A stretch of DNA of 30,222 nucleotides from Phanerochaete sordida (Eukaryota > Basidiomycota > Agaricomycetes > Polyporales > Phanerochaetaceae), in NCBI GenBank assembly GCA_019973155.2, contig BPQB01000162.1:1-30222 (forward strand). The letters run 5' to 3'. A model generated the notes under the pieces. It searched no databases. It worked only from the letters and a program-made list of their open reading frames with translations, and was not told the origin of the DNA. The position numbers and the translations under genes were made by a program. Below are positions 16,935 through 26,595 of this stretch, piece by piece (position 1 is the stretch's first letter; every line of letters begins with the position of its first letter).

Positions 16935-19690
16935 CTCATCGAAGAAGAGCGTCGAAAACGTAGCCGGACCGCCCTCGCACCGCACGATGCGCCGCATCAC
17001 ACGGTGTTCTTGCCGCATTGCCATCACGCTTGCGATCTGTAAGTCATCGAGACTGTGCAAGCGGAAGCATCGCTCACTTGTCGTCGCTCGCTTGAGAGCT
17101 GCCCTGCAGGAAGGCGCGAATAATGTCCGCCTTGGAGAAATCTGTTCCTGCGAGAGAGGCTGCCTGCTCGCAATATGGACGACCAAGGTGAACTTCAGGT
17201 CCAGCTTCCCATCGATCAGACAGATCTTACCGTCAGGTATCTTGTAACTACCATGGTCGCGACGAGTGAAGCCCTTCGTCGTCTGGAGAGTGTGAATCGC
17301 GGCCTGGAGAGCCTTTTACCGCTCGAGAATGGCCCCGATACGCCGCCGTGGGCTTCAATATGTTCGGCCCTTTGAGGAACATGTTCAGGAAGTGTGCTAG
17401 AGGATCGAAGTCTTCAACACTCATGACCGAGGACGTCTTCGAGGGGCCTTGCACGAGAGAGTCGCAGGTTTCTAGGCACCGTCCTGGGACATGGCGACGA
17501 TATACTGGAGCTTTGTGACGTCCTTGCGGTCTGGAGTACTGATATTGGCGCGATCTTGAGCCTACACGTCCGCCACGAACATCCGATGAGTACGCATAAA
17601 GCATATGAACTATGTGACGTACTGCTGAGTCCATACCCGCCTTTAGAAATACCTCGCAGACCAGTATCTCGTCGTCCTCCTCGACTGGCTTCAGTGCGCA
17701 CTTTGTCAGACAAGGAGAGGGGCCGGCCCGGCCGCTAACTAGGTCTTGTATAGTACTGAGGTCGATGCGAGCGACCGAACCGGCTACTCTAGCTCGGTAA
17801 ACGCGCCCGTGAGCCTCTGAGGGCGCTGTGTAAGTGACGAAGGATATATGGAGTGTAGTTTTTGTGCTCACTTTTCGTGGGGGTGCTGGACTTCAGGGCC
17901 GACGGCACAAGTTTGGTAAGCTTCGCGTAAGCGATAGCTTTGCCGTTAACGTCGTGGTTTTCCATGTGAAGGTTCCGCTCTTGAGCCAGCTAGACCTCTT
18001 GGCCAGGCGCATTCTTGTCGTCATAGTGCTTGCAGCGGACAATGTAAGTCTCTATCCGCGACGTCAAGAAGACGATACCGGTAGAAGAGCAACAGGTACG
18101 GAATTGAATCGCGCTCGGCTTGCTTTCGACTGTCCTCAACCGGTGTCCTTGGTAGAGCATTGCTTGCGTCGACCCTCTGTGGCAGGGAAATAGCTGTCTC
18201 CATGCTCATTCCAGCGTCCTCGTCGTCGCTTTGCGGCCGCCCAGCAAGGGGAGAGATCACGTCGGAGCCTTCGGGAGTTTGGTGAGTCTCCGATGCCGCA
18301 CAGAAGCCTCATAAGACGCGTTTACATGTTTATTAGGCGCATATAATGCCACGTACCTTTGCCTCCAGGTTGTGGGGCAGAAACACGCTCGTCAGGGGCT
18401 GGAGGTTTGCGGGAGGACCACCCTGATGCAGGCCGCCGGTCAGTGCTGGAGGACACTGTGCGACGATGGGACCCACCAATGACCGGTACATACCAGTGCC
18501 AACCAGTGTAGTCATGTACACTGGCCAGCGGTGGCAGCCACCGCATGCCATGTCATTAGCAGCCTGCGGCGGCCAACGGCACACGCTGCACGCCGCTGCC
18601 CGCCACCACGGGCGGCATCAAAACATACCTATATTTGGCGGGGACCATCGATAAACACCGGCGGCCACCAGTGGTCGCCACCGGCCAATGACTTTTCTAG
18701 TCCCGATGAACTGCTGATGGTAGTCCCGCAGTTCGCGCGACACACGTATATTTTTGAGTAGTTCCGTTCGCTACGCGCCGTACGCGGCGCGGCGCCACGA
18801 TCTGACTCGCTGCGCGCGGCCATACATGATTCCTGACTGGCTGCGGCTAGTGTGCCCGCAGTTCAAGATACTTCACATTCCGTTACATGCATAAAACATA
18901 AAATCTGGACTTCCTACGCTTCACAGATTTTGGGCGGTGCAGTAGCGTGCTTCTGCACACCCTTGAAATCCTAAGTTCATGGGCGAGCTTGCGCAAACTC
19001 AGAAGACGATCAGAGGACCTGAGAAGTGCTACGCACCTGGACGAGGAAAATTAGACCTCTTGAATGGAACTGATACTAGTGGCTTTGATGTACCTTTTGT
19101 GCCCAGCTACGGGCTTCCTGTATTCGAGAAAGAACGTCACCCGGACCGGCAGGTCGAACGGGATTTCGTGAACGCCCCGAATACGCCGCGTACCTCCTCC
19201 TTGAACATAGAGAGGGAGGCAATGAGTAAACTGCAATGCATATCCCCGCACCCGGTGAGCCGACTTGGGGATCATCTAATGATGCAAATCAAGAGTACAT
19301 ACCTTGAGCCCGCTGAAGTGCACTTTGGGCTGCTCGTCCTCAAGGTGATCACTCGAGAGCATGCGCGACAGATCAGTTGGATGATCCGCGTGGTCTGCGA
19401 TCCTTCGCAGGACATCAAGAGCACGATACCATTCCACAATTGCGGGATGGTCGCTGCAATGCGTAAGCCAGAACCTAAACTTCGTTCGCCAGAAATTCTC
19501 TTCTCCGTTTGCCGCGGCGGTGACGTTGATCCGACAGGAGAAATACAAATATTGTCTCTGTATCTCCCCAGTTATGCTCAGTTGGAGCGGTACGTCGTGG
19601 AAGGTGTACGGTGGTCGGTACAAGAGCGTCTCGAGCTGCTTCACGCAGCGGTAAGTGTCTTCAACGTCGTCTTCTAGTTTCTTGAAGCGA
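16935..19690 (-). pseudogene. Large decayed multi-exon gene of unknown family
   Basis: Reading from 19.69 kb downwards, the minus strand gives a chain of protein-like blocks in shifting frames: RFKKLEDDVEDTYRCVKQLE, PPYTFHDVPLQLSITGEI, WRTKFRFWLTHCSDHPAIVE, VLRRIADHADHPTDL (19690-19300), then ASLSMFKEEVRGVFGAFTKS (about 19200). After a non-coding interruption come SDDEDAGMSMETAIS (about 18215), YIVRCKHYDDKNAPGQEV plus TAG, NHDVNGKAIAYAKLTKLVPS, an in-phase 46-base intron (17871-17826), RVYRARVAGSVARIDLSTIQ, PVEEDDEILVCEVFLKAGMD, HIVHMLYAYSSDV, DRKDVTKLQYIVAMSQDG plus TAG, FDPLAHFLNMFLKGPNI, LQTTKGFTRRDHGSYKIPDG, LIDGKLDLKFTLVVHIAS and FSKADIIRAFLQGSSQASDD, to about 16935. Several stops and frameshifts separate the blocks. 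I do not recognise the family. The interruption at 18.3-18.98 kb contains a MITE-like copy. Confidence 0.5.
18468..18648 (-). mobile_element. MITE-like element, copy 2, in the relic gene
   Basis: Minus-oriented relative of the element at 16698-16866. It contains perfect short palindromes, for example GCGGTGGC-A-GCCACCGC at about 18529-18545. It lies in the non-coding interruption of the large minus-strand relic, with flanking unique sequence of unclear nature (18300-18467 and 18649-18978). Confidence 0.4.
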
Positions 19691-20117
19691 ATACTGTACC
19701 GATTTTACCAACAGTGAGTCACGTCACGGGTCACGGAGGGAGTTTGTGAACTGGCGTGGAGAGTCACGGCGCCCAAGTGAATTGGGACATGGTAAAGGCG
19801 CTTAGCATTATTTCTAGTATTTTCTAATATCTTTACGTTTCAAGCTATGGGGCAGACAGAGACATAGCATGCATCAATAAATGTTGTGCAGATGTCCACA
19901 TAGCGTAATCATTTTAGCGTGAGCTTCGTATCGTGTAGCAAGCTCCTCATCCTCGCTAGCGGGGTCATCGCCAATGGGTCCGAGCTCAGGGTTCGAGAGA
20001 GGATCATTATCACGAACATACTCGCCGGCATCGCTATTATTTGACCAGTCCATAGACGTTGCCATCGTTTCAAGCGACAATAGTGCCATCCTCAAGTGCG
20101 ATGTACTTACTGTCCAG
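19691..20117. other. Region with competing readings on both strands
   Basis: Minus strand 20095-19874 reads like the acidic end of a protein (NDPLSNPELGPIGDDPASED, ATRYEAHAKMITLCGHLHNI, stop). The plus strand over the same bases is also open (SSGFERGSLSRTYSPASLLF) and leads into the plus-strand exons at 20118. 19715-19780 has loose GTGAGTCACG/GGTCACGG repeats. I cannot decide which strand is coding. Confidence 0.3.
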
Positions 20118-20529
20118 GAAGGTCGCCTGTCTCGGCCTGCCCGGGAGTCCCGTCACCGCACAGGTGTTCCTGGTGAGTCTAGCTCGTCGTCGTTGATGAT
20201 GTCACCGTTGTGCGGCGAGTTGAGTAGCAGCTCACAGAGCCCGGATAAAAATATTAGACATACACCAGATATTGTTTCAACAGTTTGCGGCCAGAGTACC
20301 AATGGCGCTGGAACTGTACAGCCAGAGGGAGCAGATCGCGCTCATTTACGGGCAACGACGACGCATTGTGATGCTGTTCGGCACTATTGAGCGTATGGAA
20401 GCCAAATCTTCTTACGCGGGGGAACCACCACCGTCCCAGAAATTGGGATCAACGAAAATAGCCCAAAAGGCCCCCAATCTACTATACAACGAGCCCCTGT
20501 GCATACCACATAGGCCTGCTCATGAATGA
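20118..20529 (+). CDS. Two-exon gene segment, helical protein of unknown family
   Basis: Plus exon 20118-20172 (EGRLSRPARESRHRTGVP plus one base), intron 20173-20230 (58 bases, GTGAGT to GTAGCAG), exon 20231-20529. The join keeps phase and gives HRARIKILDIHQILFQQF, ALELYSQREQIALIYGQRRR, IVMLFGTIERMEAKSSYAG and an end at NEPLCIPHRPAHE. One base out of frame, directly downstream, the reading HIGLLMNENASEAAVVVNDG, VRGRYIRVSDPASSP continues in protein-like fashion to 20612, so a frameshift near 20505 probably truncated the gene. The 5' exon may begin at ATG 19974, with an intron between about 20049 and 20117. No domain recognised. Confidence 0.42.
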
Positions 20530-20612
20530 AAATGCCTCAGAGGCTGCCGTCGTCGTGAACGACGGGGTGCGAGGACGGTACATCCGTGTCAGCGACCCCG
20601 CATCCAGCCCGT

Positions 20613-21904
20613 AAATCACCCAAATGACAAAGACACAAACTACCTGGGCCATGATCAACACTAGCCATTAATGGCAGTGTAGCCTTGGTAAAGCGAACAG
20701 GTGGCCAGAGCGAGCTCACTGGGCGACGCGTCGCCTTACCCGCCTTGGCCAGGTAGCTGCGCGGCTGGACGCGAAGCCAAACCAGTTCACCAACGCCCTA
20801 TGTACATACCCCACGTACGACCCCTATGCACTGGGGACACTAGAATATGGCAGCGGTCCGAGCTATGCTACTATGTGCACGTTCCCGCTCAGCGAGTGGT
20901 CTGAGGTCCCTGACCCGCCCTGACGAACGAAAGCGCCGCCGCTCTTCCTTTTTTTGGAAATCGCGCCCGGGCCAGACACACCGGTCGGGCAAAACCCTCG
21001 GCAGTAACTTGAAAAGAGATCGCTAGGCGTTGAGGAAAATTCCCTGCCGCTTTCTGACATAGCCAATGCTCAATATCACCCAACCAAGAGGCTCGACAGG
21101 TGAACGGCTGCCTGGCTCTTGACGCCCAATGTACCCCAAGCTTGGCAGCAAAGTGACCAATAAACAGCGAACCCTAGACACCTGGTGCGGAACCCTGCAC
21201 AACGAAACAAACCTCCCCGACGACTGGACATACACACAACTGGCTTTTAGTGGGTATCCTGCCTCCGGAGCTGGCGCCGGCTGAGATCGAGGCTTCTCGT
21301 GAGTCCCACACTGTTTGTCCCACCAGACACTCTTGCGTAACGCATTTTATGGCCCTTTGGAGGATCCTCGGGGGCGAAATTCCCTGTTCTTATGCGGGGC
21401 GGATTGACAGTATATTGGGTAGTTTCGGAGTTGTAGCACTGCTAGCTTTACGCTCCGACGCTGTCTGATGTACCTAGTGGGGCTCGGCCATGCCAGCTGC
21501 CAGTGCCTGCCGCCTGCAATCGCATCTTCCAAAAAAAAAAATTCTTACGCGTGCGAAGTGGCGGGCGGGACACCGAAGCAATACCGAAGTGAACCGGCGG
21601 CGGCCGTGAACTGGCGTCCGAGCCTTCGCAACTGTACACGCTCGCTTCGGAGGGCTGCAAGGCCAGCGCGCCACCCGAAAACACGAGCACCCTTTCGCGC
21701 CTGCGCAAGGACGTGAAAACGGGTCAACTGAAACTGCGGTGTATATGACGCTCAATGTAGTCTACGCAGGCAGTCGACCAAACCGCGGTGGAGATAGCTG
21801 ACTGGGGCGAGTCGTCCCCCTTATACCCGTGAGCTATGAGCCTTTTTAGCTTCGTAGATACTGCTCATTCTACTTCAGCCACTCTTTTCACCCTTTCTGT
21901 TCAA
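20613..21904. other. No gene recognised
   Basis: Short frames only. A reading at 21250-21295 (ILPPELAPAEIEAS) ends at a clean GTGAGT donor, so one isolated exon may lie there. An A-run of 11 at 21530-21540, with GC-rich sequence after it. No array or RNA gene seen. Confidence 0.3.
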
Positions 21905-22062
21905 TCCACGTCAACTCACGCTGGCTCACGCTTACTCACGCGTGTTATCGTTAACTAGCGTGGACTAACGTGAGCTCGCGTTGAATGACGTGAGCTCGCG
22001 TAAGCTGACGTGGGCTCACGTAGGTTCGCGTGGGCTCGCGTATGCTCGCGTAAGTACGCTAT
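21905..22062. repeat. 10-base repeat array 4, with an orientation switch
   Basis: About 15 units with an exact 10-base period. The left part is TCACGCTGGC, TCACGCTTAC, TCACGCGTGT. After the near-palindrome TTATCGTTAACTAGCGTGG the units are reversed: TAACGTGAGC, TCGCGTTGAA, TGACGTGAGC, TCGCGTAAGC, TGACGTGGGC, TCACGTAGGT, TCGCGTGGGC, TCGCGTATGC. A CG sits at the same position of every unit. The array ends some 40 bases before the relic that starts at about 22100. Confidence 0.88.
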
Positions 22063-22099
22063 CTTCCTATGCACGCTGATAAGTCTACTAATCGGAGTC

Positions 22100-23361
22100 A
22101 CGACTCACGTAGATATCTCGCAGTTGTCCACAATGGCACGCAAAACCCGTTCTACCAAGCTGTTGGCCGCGACGTCGCCGACTCGACTCGGATCCTGAAG
22201 CGACGGGCGTCGAAAGAGAAGCCCGCGGAGTATTGAGACAAGGAGCACCAAGAATCTCGGCTGCAGGCCACTTACGAGAAGTGGTTGAAACAAGGCACTG
22301 TCTGGTCTGCCGCGGCGCTGGTAACCCTTGTTCCACGGTCATAAAATATAAAACACTAAATGATGTATCAGACGCATGCCGAACAGATGAAGCACGTTCG
22401 CAAAGGCTGCCTCGAACGCTCGCGTCAGGACATCGCAAGCGATGGCAGGCGGATCGAGGGGAACAACCATCATTGGAATTCGCTTCAACGCTTCTTCGCG
22501 TCAGGCATCGAGACCATGTTCTACCTCTGCAACGACCTCGTCTTACGCGAAACATTCGGACTGCGAACAGTGCTGCAAAACGGCGCTCGAAGCGCGCCTT
22601 CGCCGCGTCGACATTTGGCTTGCACCACATCGGTCTCGTCAACGCTGGTATCATCGCCTGGGACGGCCTGCTGGCGCATGATAAAGCCCGCAAGGCTGGC
22701 AATGGACTGAGCTCGTCTGTTCTCCTCGATGACATCGCTAGCGAGGAAACATTCGGTCTCGTGCTTTCGCCCAGCGCTCTGGGCCGCATTCAACGACGCC
22801 GTCGTAATCAAGGACGAACCGGACAGCATCAGTTTCCTCGAAGATTCGGATGACGACGGGTCGTCGTCTGATGACGGCGACGCTCTTGATGGGCAAGTCG
22901 AGTTCCGGCAGACCCTGCAAGAGATGAACATCGATCCGGTACTCGCGTTCATACCTGAGCCAGGTAAGTATAGTGTTGCTACGTTCTGCTTCATGTGCTG
23001 ATCAAGATTTGTTAGCATCGTCTACGCGGCTTCAAGAAGTCTTCGTAGACACTGTCGAGCATGCCGTTCTCGACGTAGGGGCTCAGGCAGGCGGTAACGA
23101 CTTCGTCGGTGTGGTATCCGGATCTCAACCTGTCAGCGCCACCCCTGCCATTTCTTCCCCTTGCCCATCCCGCTGGGATTCTCGTGATACCAGCAACGCG
23201 TCTACGGCGATAACAATCATTGTACGCATCGCACGGCTTTGAGTTAATGTCTTATTGACCGCTCCACGATACAGAACCTGACTATGTCGTCCTCGCCGCC
23301 ATCTCAACCAGATCCACTGGCTCCCAGGTCTATTCTCTCAGCTCTGTGCAGGGATCGCTAG
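22100..23361 (+). pseudogene. Transposon-linked basidiomycete protein (KGCLE..RIEG family), decayed
   Basis: The plus frame reads NPFYQAVGRDVADSTRILKR, a TGA, ATYEKWLKQGTVWSAAALV, two stops, MMYQTHAEQMKHVRKGCLER, SRQDIASDGRRIEGNNHHWN, SLQRFFASGIETMFYLCNDL, then a frameshift into NIRTANSAAKRRSKRAFAAS, FGLHHIGLVNAGIIAWDGLL, a second shift into VVIKDEPDSISFLEDSDDD and LQEMNIDPVLAFIPEP. A 52-base intron (22964-23015, GTAAGT, CTGAT branch, TTAG) joins in phase to SSTRLQEVFVDTVEHAVLDV, and a 53-base intron (23222-23274) follows. I remember the RKGCLE..R.D..SDG.RIEG..HHWNSLQR core and the downstream KDEP..IDP motif from repeated, transposon-associated basidiomycete proteins whose function is not established. 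At least three stops and two frameshifts make this copy dead. Confidence 0.6.
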
Positions 23362-23370
23362 CCTGAGCCA

Positions 23371-24032
23371 GTGTACACTCGCGCAAACACTCCTCAAGCT
23401 CGCATGCACCTTACCGAAGCTCGTGCGAACTCCACCGAAGCTCACAAGAAACCTATCAAATTTCGCCCATCAGCCTATAGCGGCGACCAACCCATGAATC
23501 AGAAAACGCAGCCACGAACATGCTCGTCTAAGCGCAAGATCGGTGACGTCGAGACAGTTGCAGAGACGGCTGCCCGCGAATACCCCGCAGCCACGGTGCC
23601 CACGATCACCTGCGGCAACAGCCCCAAGAAGCCACGGACGACTTCGCCGGCCGCCAGTACAAAGCAAGGGTCATCCTCGGTAGCACAAAAGGTACGTGTA
23701 CAGTACACGGACATGCACCCCTTACTAAAATAGTTTAGCTTTTTAGAACCCTCTCGAATACCAGTACTACTACGCCCCAGGGAGCTCTGCGTCCCCTCGT
23801 TGCTGGACAGGACAAGAGAGCTGGCGAAGCTTCTGTGGCAAACCCGGCGGATGAAAGGGCCGTGCATTCATTCTTCGCGTCCCGCGACCTACCCGCTCTC
23901 GAGTTTACTACGGAATCTCAAGAGAGCCGCGCCTCCCGCGTGCTTGCTGGGCTACCTACTACTATCGCGGCCCTTTCCCAGCCCGTCGCTCTTCCCCAGC
24001 CCGGCCTGTCACGGACCGCTCTGCTCCTTTAG
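23371..24032 (+). CDS. Ser/Thr/Pro-rich downstream coding segment with an intron
   Basis: The plus frame 23371-23691 reads RANTPQARMHLTEARANSTE, SSKRKIGDVETVAETAAREY and SPKKPRTTSPAASTKQGSSS, and ends AQK|GTACGT. An intron 23692-23746 follows (TACTAAAA branch, TTTAG acceptor; 23738 is an alternative acceptor). The next protein-like frame (ASVANPADERAVHSFFASRD, ALEFTTESQESRASRVLAGL, end LSRTALLL at 24032) is not in phase with the first, so either the splice sites differ or a frameshift is present. KR-SP-rich, possibly nuclear. It may be the C-terminal continuation of the preceding relic or a neighbouring gene. Confidence 0.33.
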
Positions 24033-24183
24033 AAATTTGCGGCTCTCGACGTGCGCTCCTTGCGCGCTTACGAGAGCCACGAATGTTTCCTATTTATGCG
24101 GTTTAGGCGAGTGCGCAAGTGGGCGTCATTCAAGATGTCTCCCGCACTGTGGGTCAGCGAGACAGAGCTCTACAACCAGGCAC

Positions 24184-24447
24184 TCACCACTGCGAACCGG
24201 ACTGAGAATCGTAACACTGTACAAGAGAATGTTTCGCTTCGCTCCACGGCTGCTGCTCTCGCGGTTGGTGCTCTCGCGGTTGGTGCCCTCGCGGTTGGTG
24301 TTCTCGGTATGGAGGAGAGCTTGGGGGAGCGTCCGAGTCACTCGCAAGCGCCGCCTGCGGCGGCTCAGCCGTAATGGGTTCTGTCGGAGCCAAGCCTGTT
24401 GGAAATTGCAGCGATCGGGTGCGTGGCACAGGGGCCCTTGGGGGCAT
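24184..24447 (-). CDS. Exon-like segment with HQPRE pentapeptide repeats
   Basis: The minus frame reads PITAEPPQAALASDSDAPPS, then REHQPRGHQPREHQPREQQP, and ends CYDSQSGSQW. The pentapeptides come from a 15-base tandem repeat (plus strand CTCGCGGTTGGTGCT) at about 24257-24306. A TATA-like CATATATAAG lies at 24445 on the plus strand. The sequence just below (about 24205-24255) is the second copy of the dispersed repeat at 9338-9390. It may be a 3' exon of the minus gene above, but no splice join in phase was found. Confidence 0.28.
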   Translation of the reverse strand: MPPRAPVPRTRSLQFPTGLAPTEPITAEPPQAALASDSDAPPSSPPYREHQPRGHQPREHQPREQQPWSEAKHSLVQCYDSQSGSQW

Positions 24448-24486
24448 ATATAAGAAGGGCCAGGGGAAGGCAGACGGGGTAAAGGG

Positions 24487-25591
24487 TTAAGGAAGGGTAA
24501 GAAGAGCGTTTCTTACTTTGAGGGCATATGTGTAATAGTATAGTAATAGTAACTGAAGCATCCTCGGGCCCTCATTGACAAGCTGCTCGTCATCTAGGAG
24601 ATCGTCTTGGAGCGTCTCGCGTCCGGTAACTATAAAGGTCAGTACAAATATTATTATTATTATTATTACTCTTATATTATGCACATCGACCGAGAATACC
24701 ATTTCTATACGCTTGCCCGACGAGAGGTCTATTGACCTGGGGAGCCCGTCTGAGTCTCGACCAGCTTATATATCGCTCTGGTCACTCGGGTCCTGGACCC
24801 GAGTCTCGTACGTCCCATAATTTACTGCGGTCATGATCACGCGTACGGCCTCAGACGTGGCAGCCCCACGACCATTTCCTCGTTCGAAATAAATGTGTTC
24901 ACCGCAGGCGATCCTCTCAACTTCCCCGATTTCTCTCTCTCCGCCACCTCGACGACTCGACGTCTGAAGCTTCAGCTCGTTAGTTCGCAGCAGCGGTATG
25001 TCGTTCACAGTCCCGGCTGAGTTCTCATTGCTTTACCAAAAGTCACGCGCGTGAGCGGCACGGGCACAGCGATTTGGATAGTGCCGAATCTGCCGATACC
25101 GCAGGCGTGAGCGCATGTACATGCCGCGGAGGCTCGTCGCGCGCAGGGCAATCGTGCTGGGGGCCGGCTGCTGGGACAGCTACAACCCCATCATTGAGGT
25201 CAGACTTCGGCTCTGAGTCGCAGTCGCAGTCGAAGCTCAGCGCATGTGCGCGCCGCTGGGGCACAGATGTGGTGTAAAAGCGTTGTTCGATGGCGGATCT
25301 CCACAAGCGCGCCGCCGGCGCGCAAGGCAGGTCATCCAGTCCAGAACATCGGGCGTGAGCCTTCAGTCGAGGGAGGCGGCGCGCAGCCTCGGTTTGCTGA
25401 AGTGGACGATTCGCGAGCATCACCTTGCTAAATGGTCTCGAACGCGTGCGCCGCCAGCCGCGGTACCATTTGCGACGCGCAGACGTGAGCTGTACAGCGG
25501 AGAAATATGTGGCATGTCGCCACTCGGGGTCGTCGGCCTTGCGTACCAGGCGCGATCCCACGTACTCGCTCGGCACGCTCAACGCGAGCAT
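24487..25591 (-). CDS. Four-exon gene model, 308 residues, unknown family
   Basis: Minus strand exons 25591-25068, 25030-24847, 24775-24700 and 24629-24487 sum to 927 bases, exactly 309 codons with stop. The ATG at 25591 opens MLALSVPSEYVGSRLVRKAD, then a basic region RKWYRGWRRTRSRPFSK, an acidic CDCDSEPKSDLNDG, NSAGTVNDIPLLRTNELKLQ, ERIACGEHIYFERGNGRGAA, RRAPQVNRPLVGQAYRN, ETLQDDLLDDEQLVNEGPRM and a Leu/Tyr-rich LQLLLLYYYTYALK near the end. Intron lengths are 37, 71 and 70 bases. The last one contains the (ATT)n microsatellite and a TACTGAC branch site. The 37-base intron is unusually short and is the weakest join. At the 3' end, reading through GTAAGA gives the stop at 24487, but a further exon is possible. 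No domain recognised. Confidence 0.45.
24648..24672 (+). repeat. (ATT)n microsatellite
   Basis: About seven ATT units (ATATTATTATTATTATTATT), placed inside the last intron of the minus-strand gene model, between its donor and branch site. Confidence 0.9.
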
Positions 25592-25983
25592 GCACCGGGG
25601 CGTTCACTACGACTGATTTATTTTGTACGGCGTACACGGGTAATAGATCGTCGAGATTTTGGGTGCACGCGGCACGCCGCCCTCTGTGTCCCGCAGGTAT
25701 GTACTTATTCCGGGTCGAGATGTAGAACGGCGCGTCCGACCTCGTGTCCGCTACCGTTGTGTCAGCAGCTGTGCGCCGCCGCGGCAATCCTCTGAAGCGC
25801 GCCCGACCTGGATGGCAGCGGAAGGGCTTCTGTTTAAATCAGTCTCCTTCCCGGAGCGGAGCGAAGGGATTTCTTGTACATAAAACAATTCTCGCTGCTG
25901 ATCTCCGTGATCATACAGCCAGGACGACCGGACGAGACGTCTTCTGGCGTCTAAACTGTTATGCGGTTCCTCTCGGGAAGCCC

Positions 25984-26595
25984 ATGACAGATGCCATTTC
26001 GGACGGGGTGGTGGCCAAGCCTTCGAAACCGAAAAGCCGGTAAGCTACCGATAACTATCTATGCACCGTACACGCGAGAATCACCTGCTATCGCTGTCAG
26101 ACCCTCATGGACCCTGGCGGGTCCAGAACCACAAGAGGGTGGCGTGCTCCGATGGTTGTGCAGGTAGTCGTCACGACATCCTCTGGCCGCACCCCAGCGG
26201 GATTTTCTCTTTGGAGTCTGGACGGCGAAAACAACCCTCAGTTTCACGTCATCCCATTCCTGCAATATGTCCAGGTCATCTACTGCGACTCGGACATAAT
26301 CATTGACAACCGCTGCCGCGAAGACATCGACCTCGACATGCAGACATTCGCACAGGCTTTTAGAGAGCGCATGCAAATCAAGGACAGCGACGTTTTCCTG
26401 TTTGCCCTCTGGATGGACGTTACCATCGCGAACCGGCTTGTCTTCGAGTCCTACATCACGCTCGAGATGGTCGACGTCGTCGTCCCGTGCTCGCTCCAGT
26501 GGACAGCAGTCGAAGAGTCGAAGTCCAAGCCGAAGCCGACCGGCAAAACTCAAGTTGTCACGAAGTGCCAGGAATATTTACGCATCGACTGCTGA
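25984..26595 (+). CDS. Two-exon gene model, 174 residues, unknown family
   Basis: Exon 25984-26039 (MTDAISDGVVAKPSKPKS), intron 26040-26126 (GTAAGC donor, CCAG acceptor), exon 26127-26595. The sum is 525 bases, or 175 codons with stop. The second exon has strong C-ending codon bias and reads APMVVQVVVTTSSGRTPAGF, SLWSLDGENNPQFHVIPFLQ, YVQVIYCDSDIIIDNRCRED, FAQAFRERMQIKDSDVFLFA, LWMDVTIANRLVFESYITLE, MVDVVVPCSLQW and ends CQEYLRIDC. It looks like a compact alpha/beta domain. The same bases are open on the minus strand, but that reading has a poorer composition. The first-exon frame stays open upstream to 25744, so the gene may be longer. An acceptor at 26100 would break the frame. I do not know the family. 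Confidence 0.5.

Noticed and set aside
21530..21540. A-run as the poly-A tail of a retroposon
   Set aside because: No retroposed sequence or target duplication can be recognised next to it.
12097..22062. Decamer arrays as a CRISPR array
   Set aside because: The repeats are contiguous 10-base units without unique spacers, and the genome is eukaryotic.
25244..25795. 183-codon plus-strand ORF opposite the 308-residue gene model
   Set aside because: Stops being protein-like and lacks splice sites. The minus strand has phase-consistent exons over the same bases.
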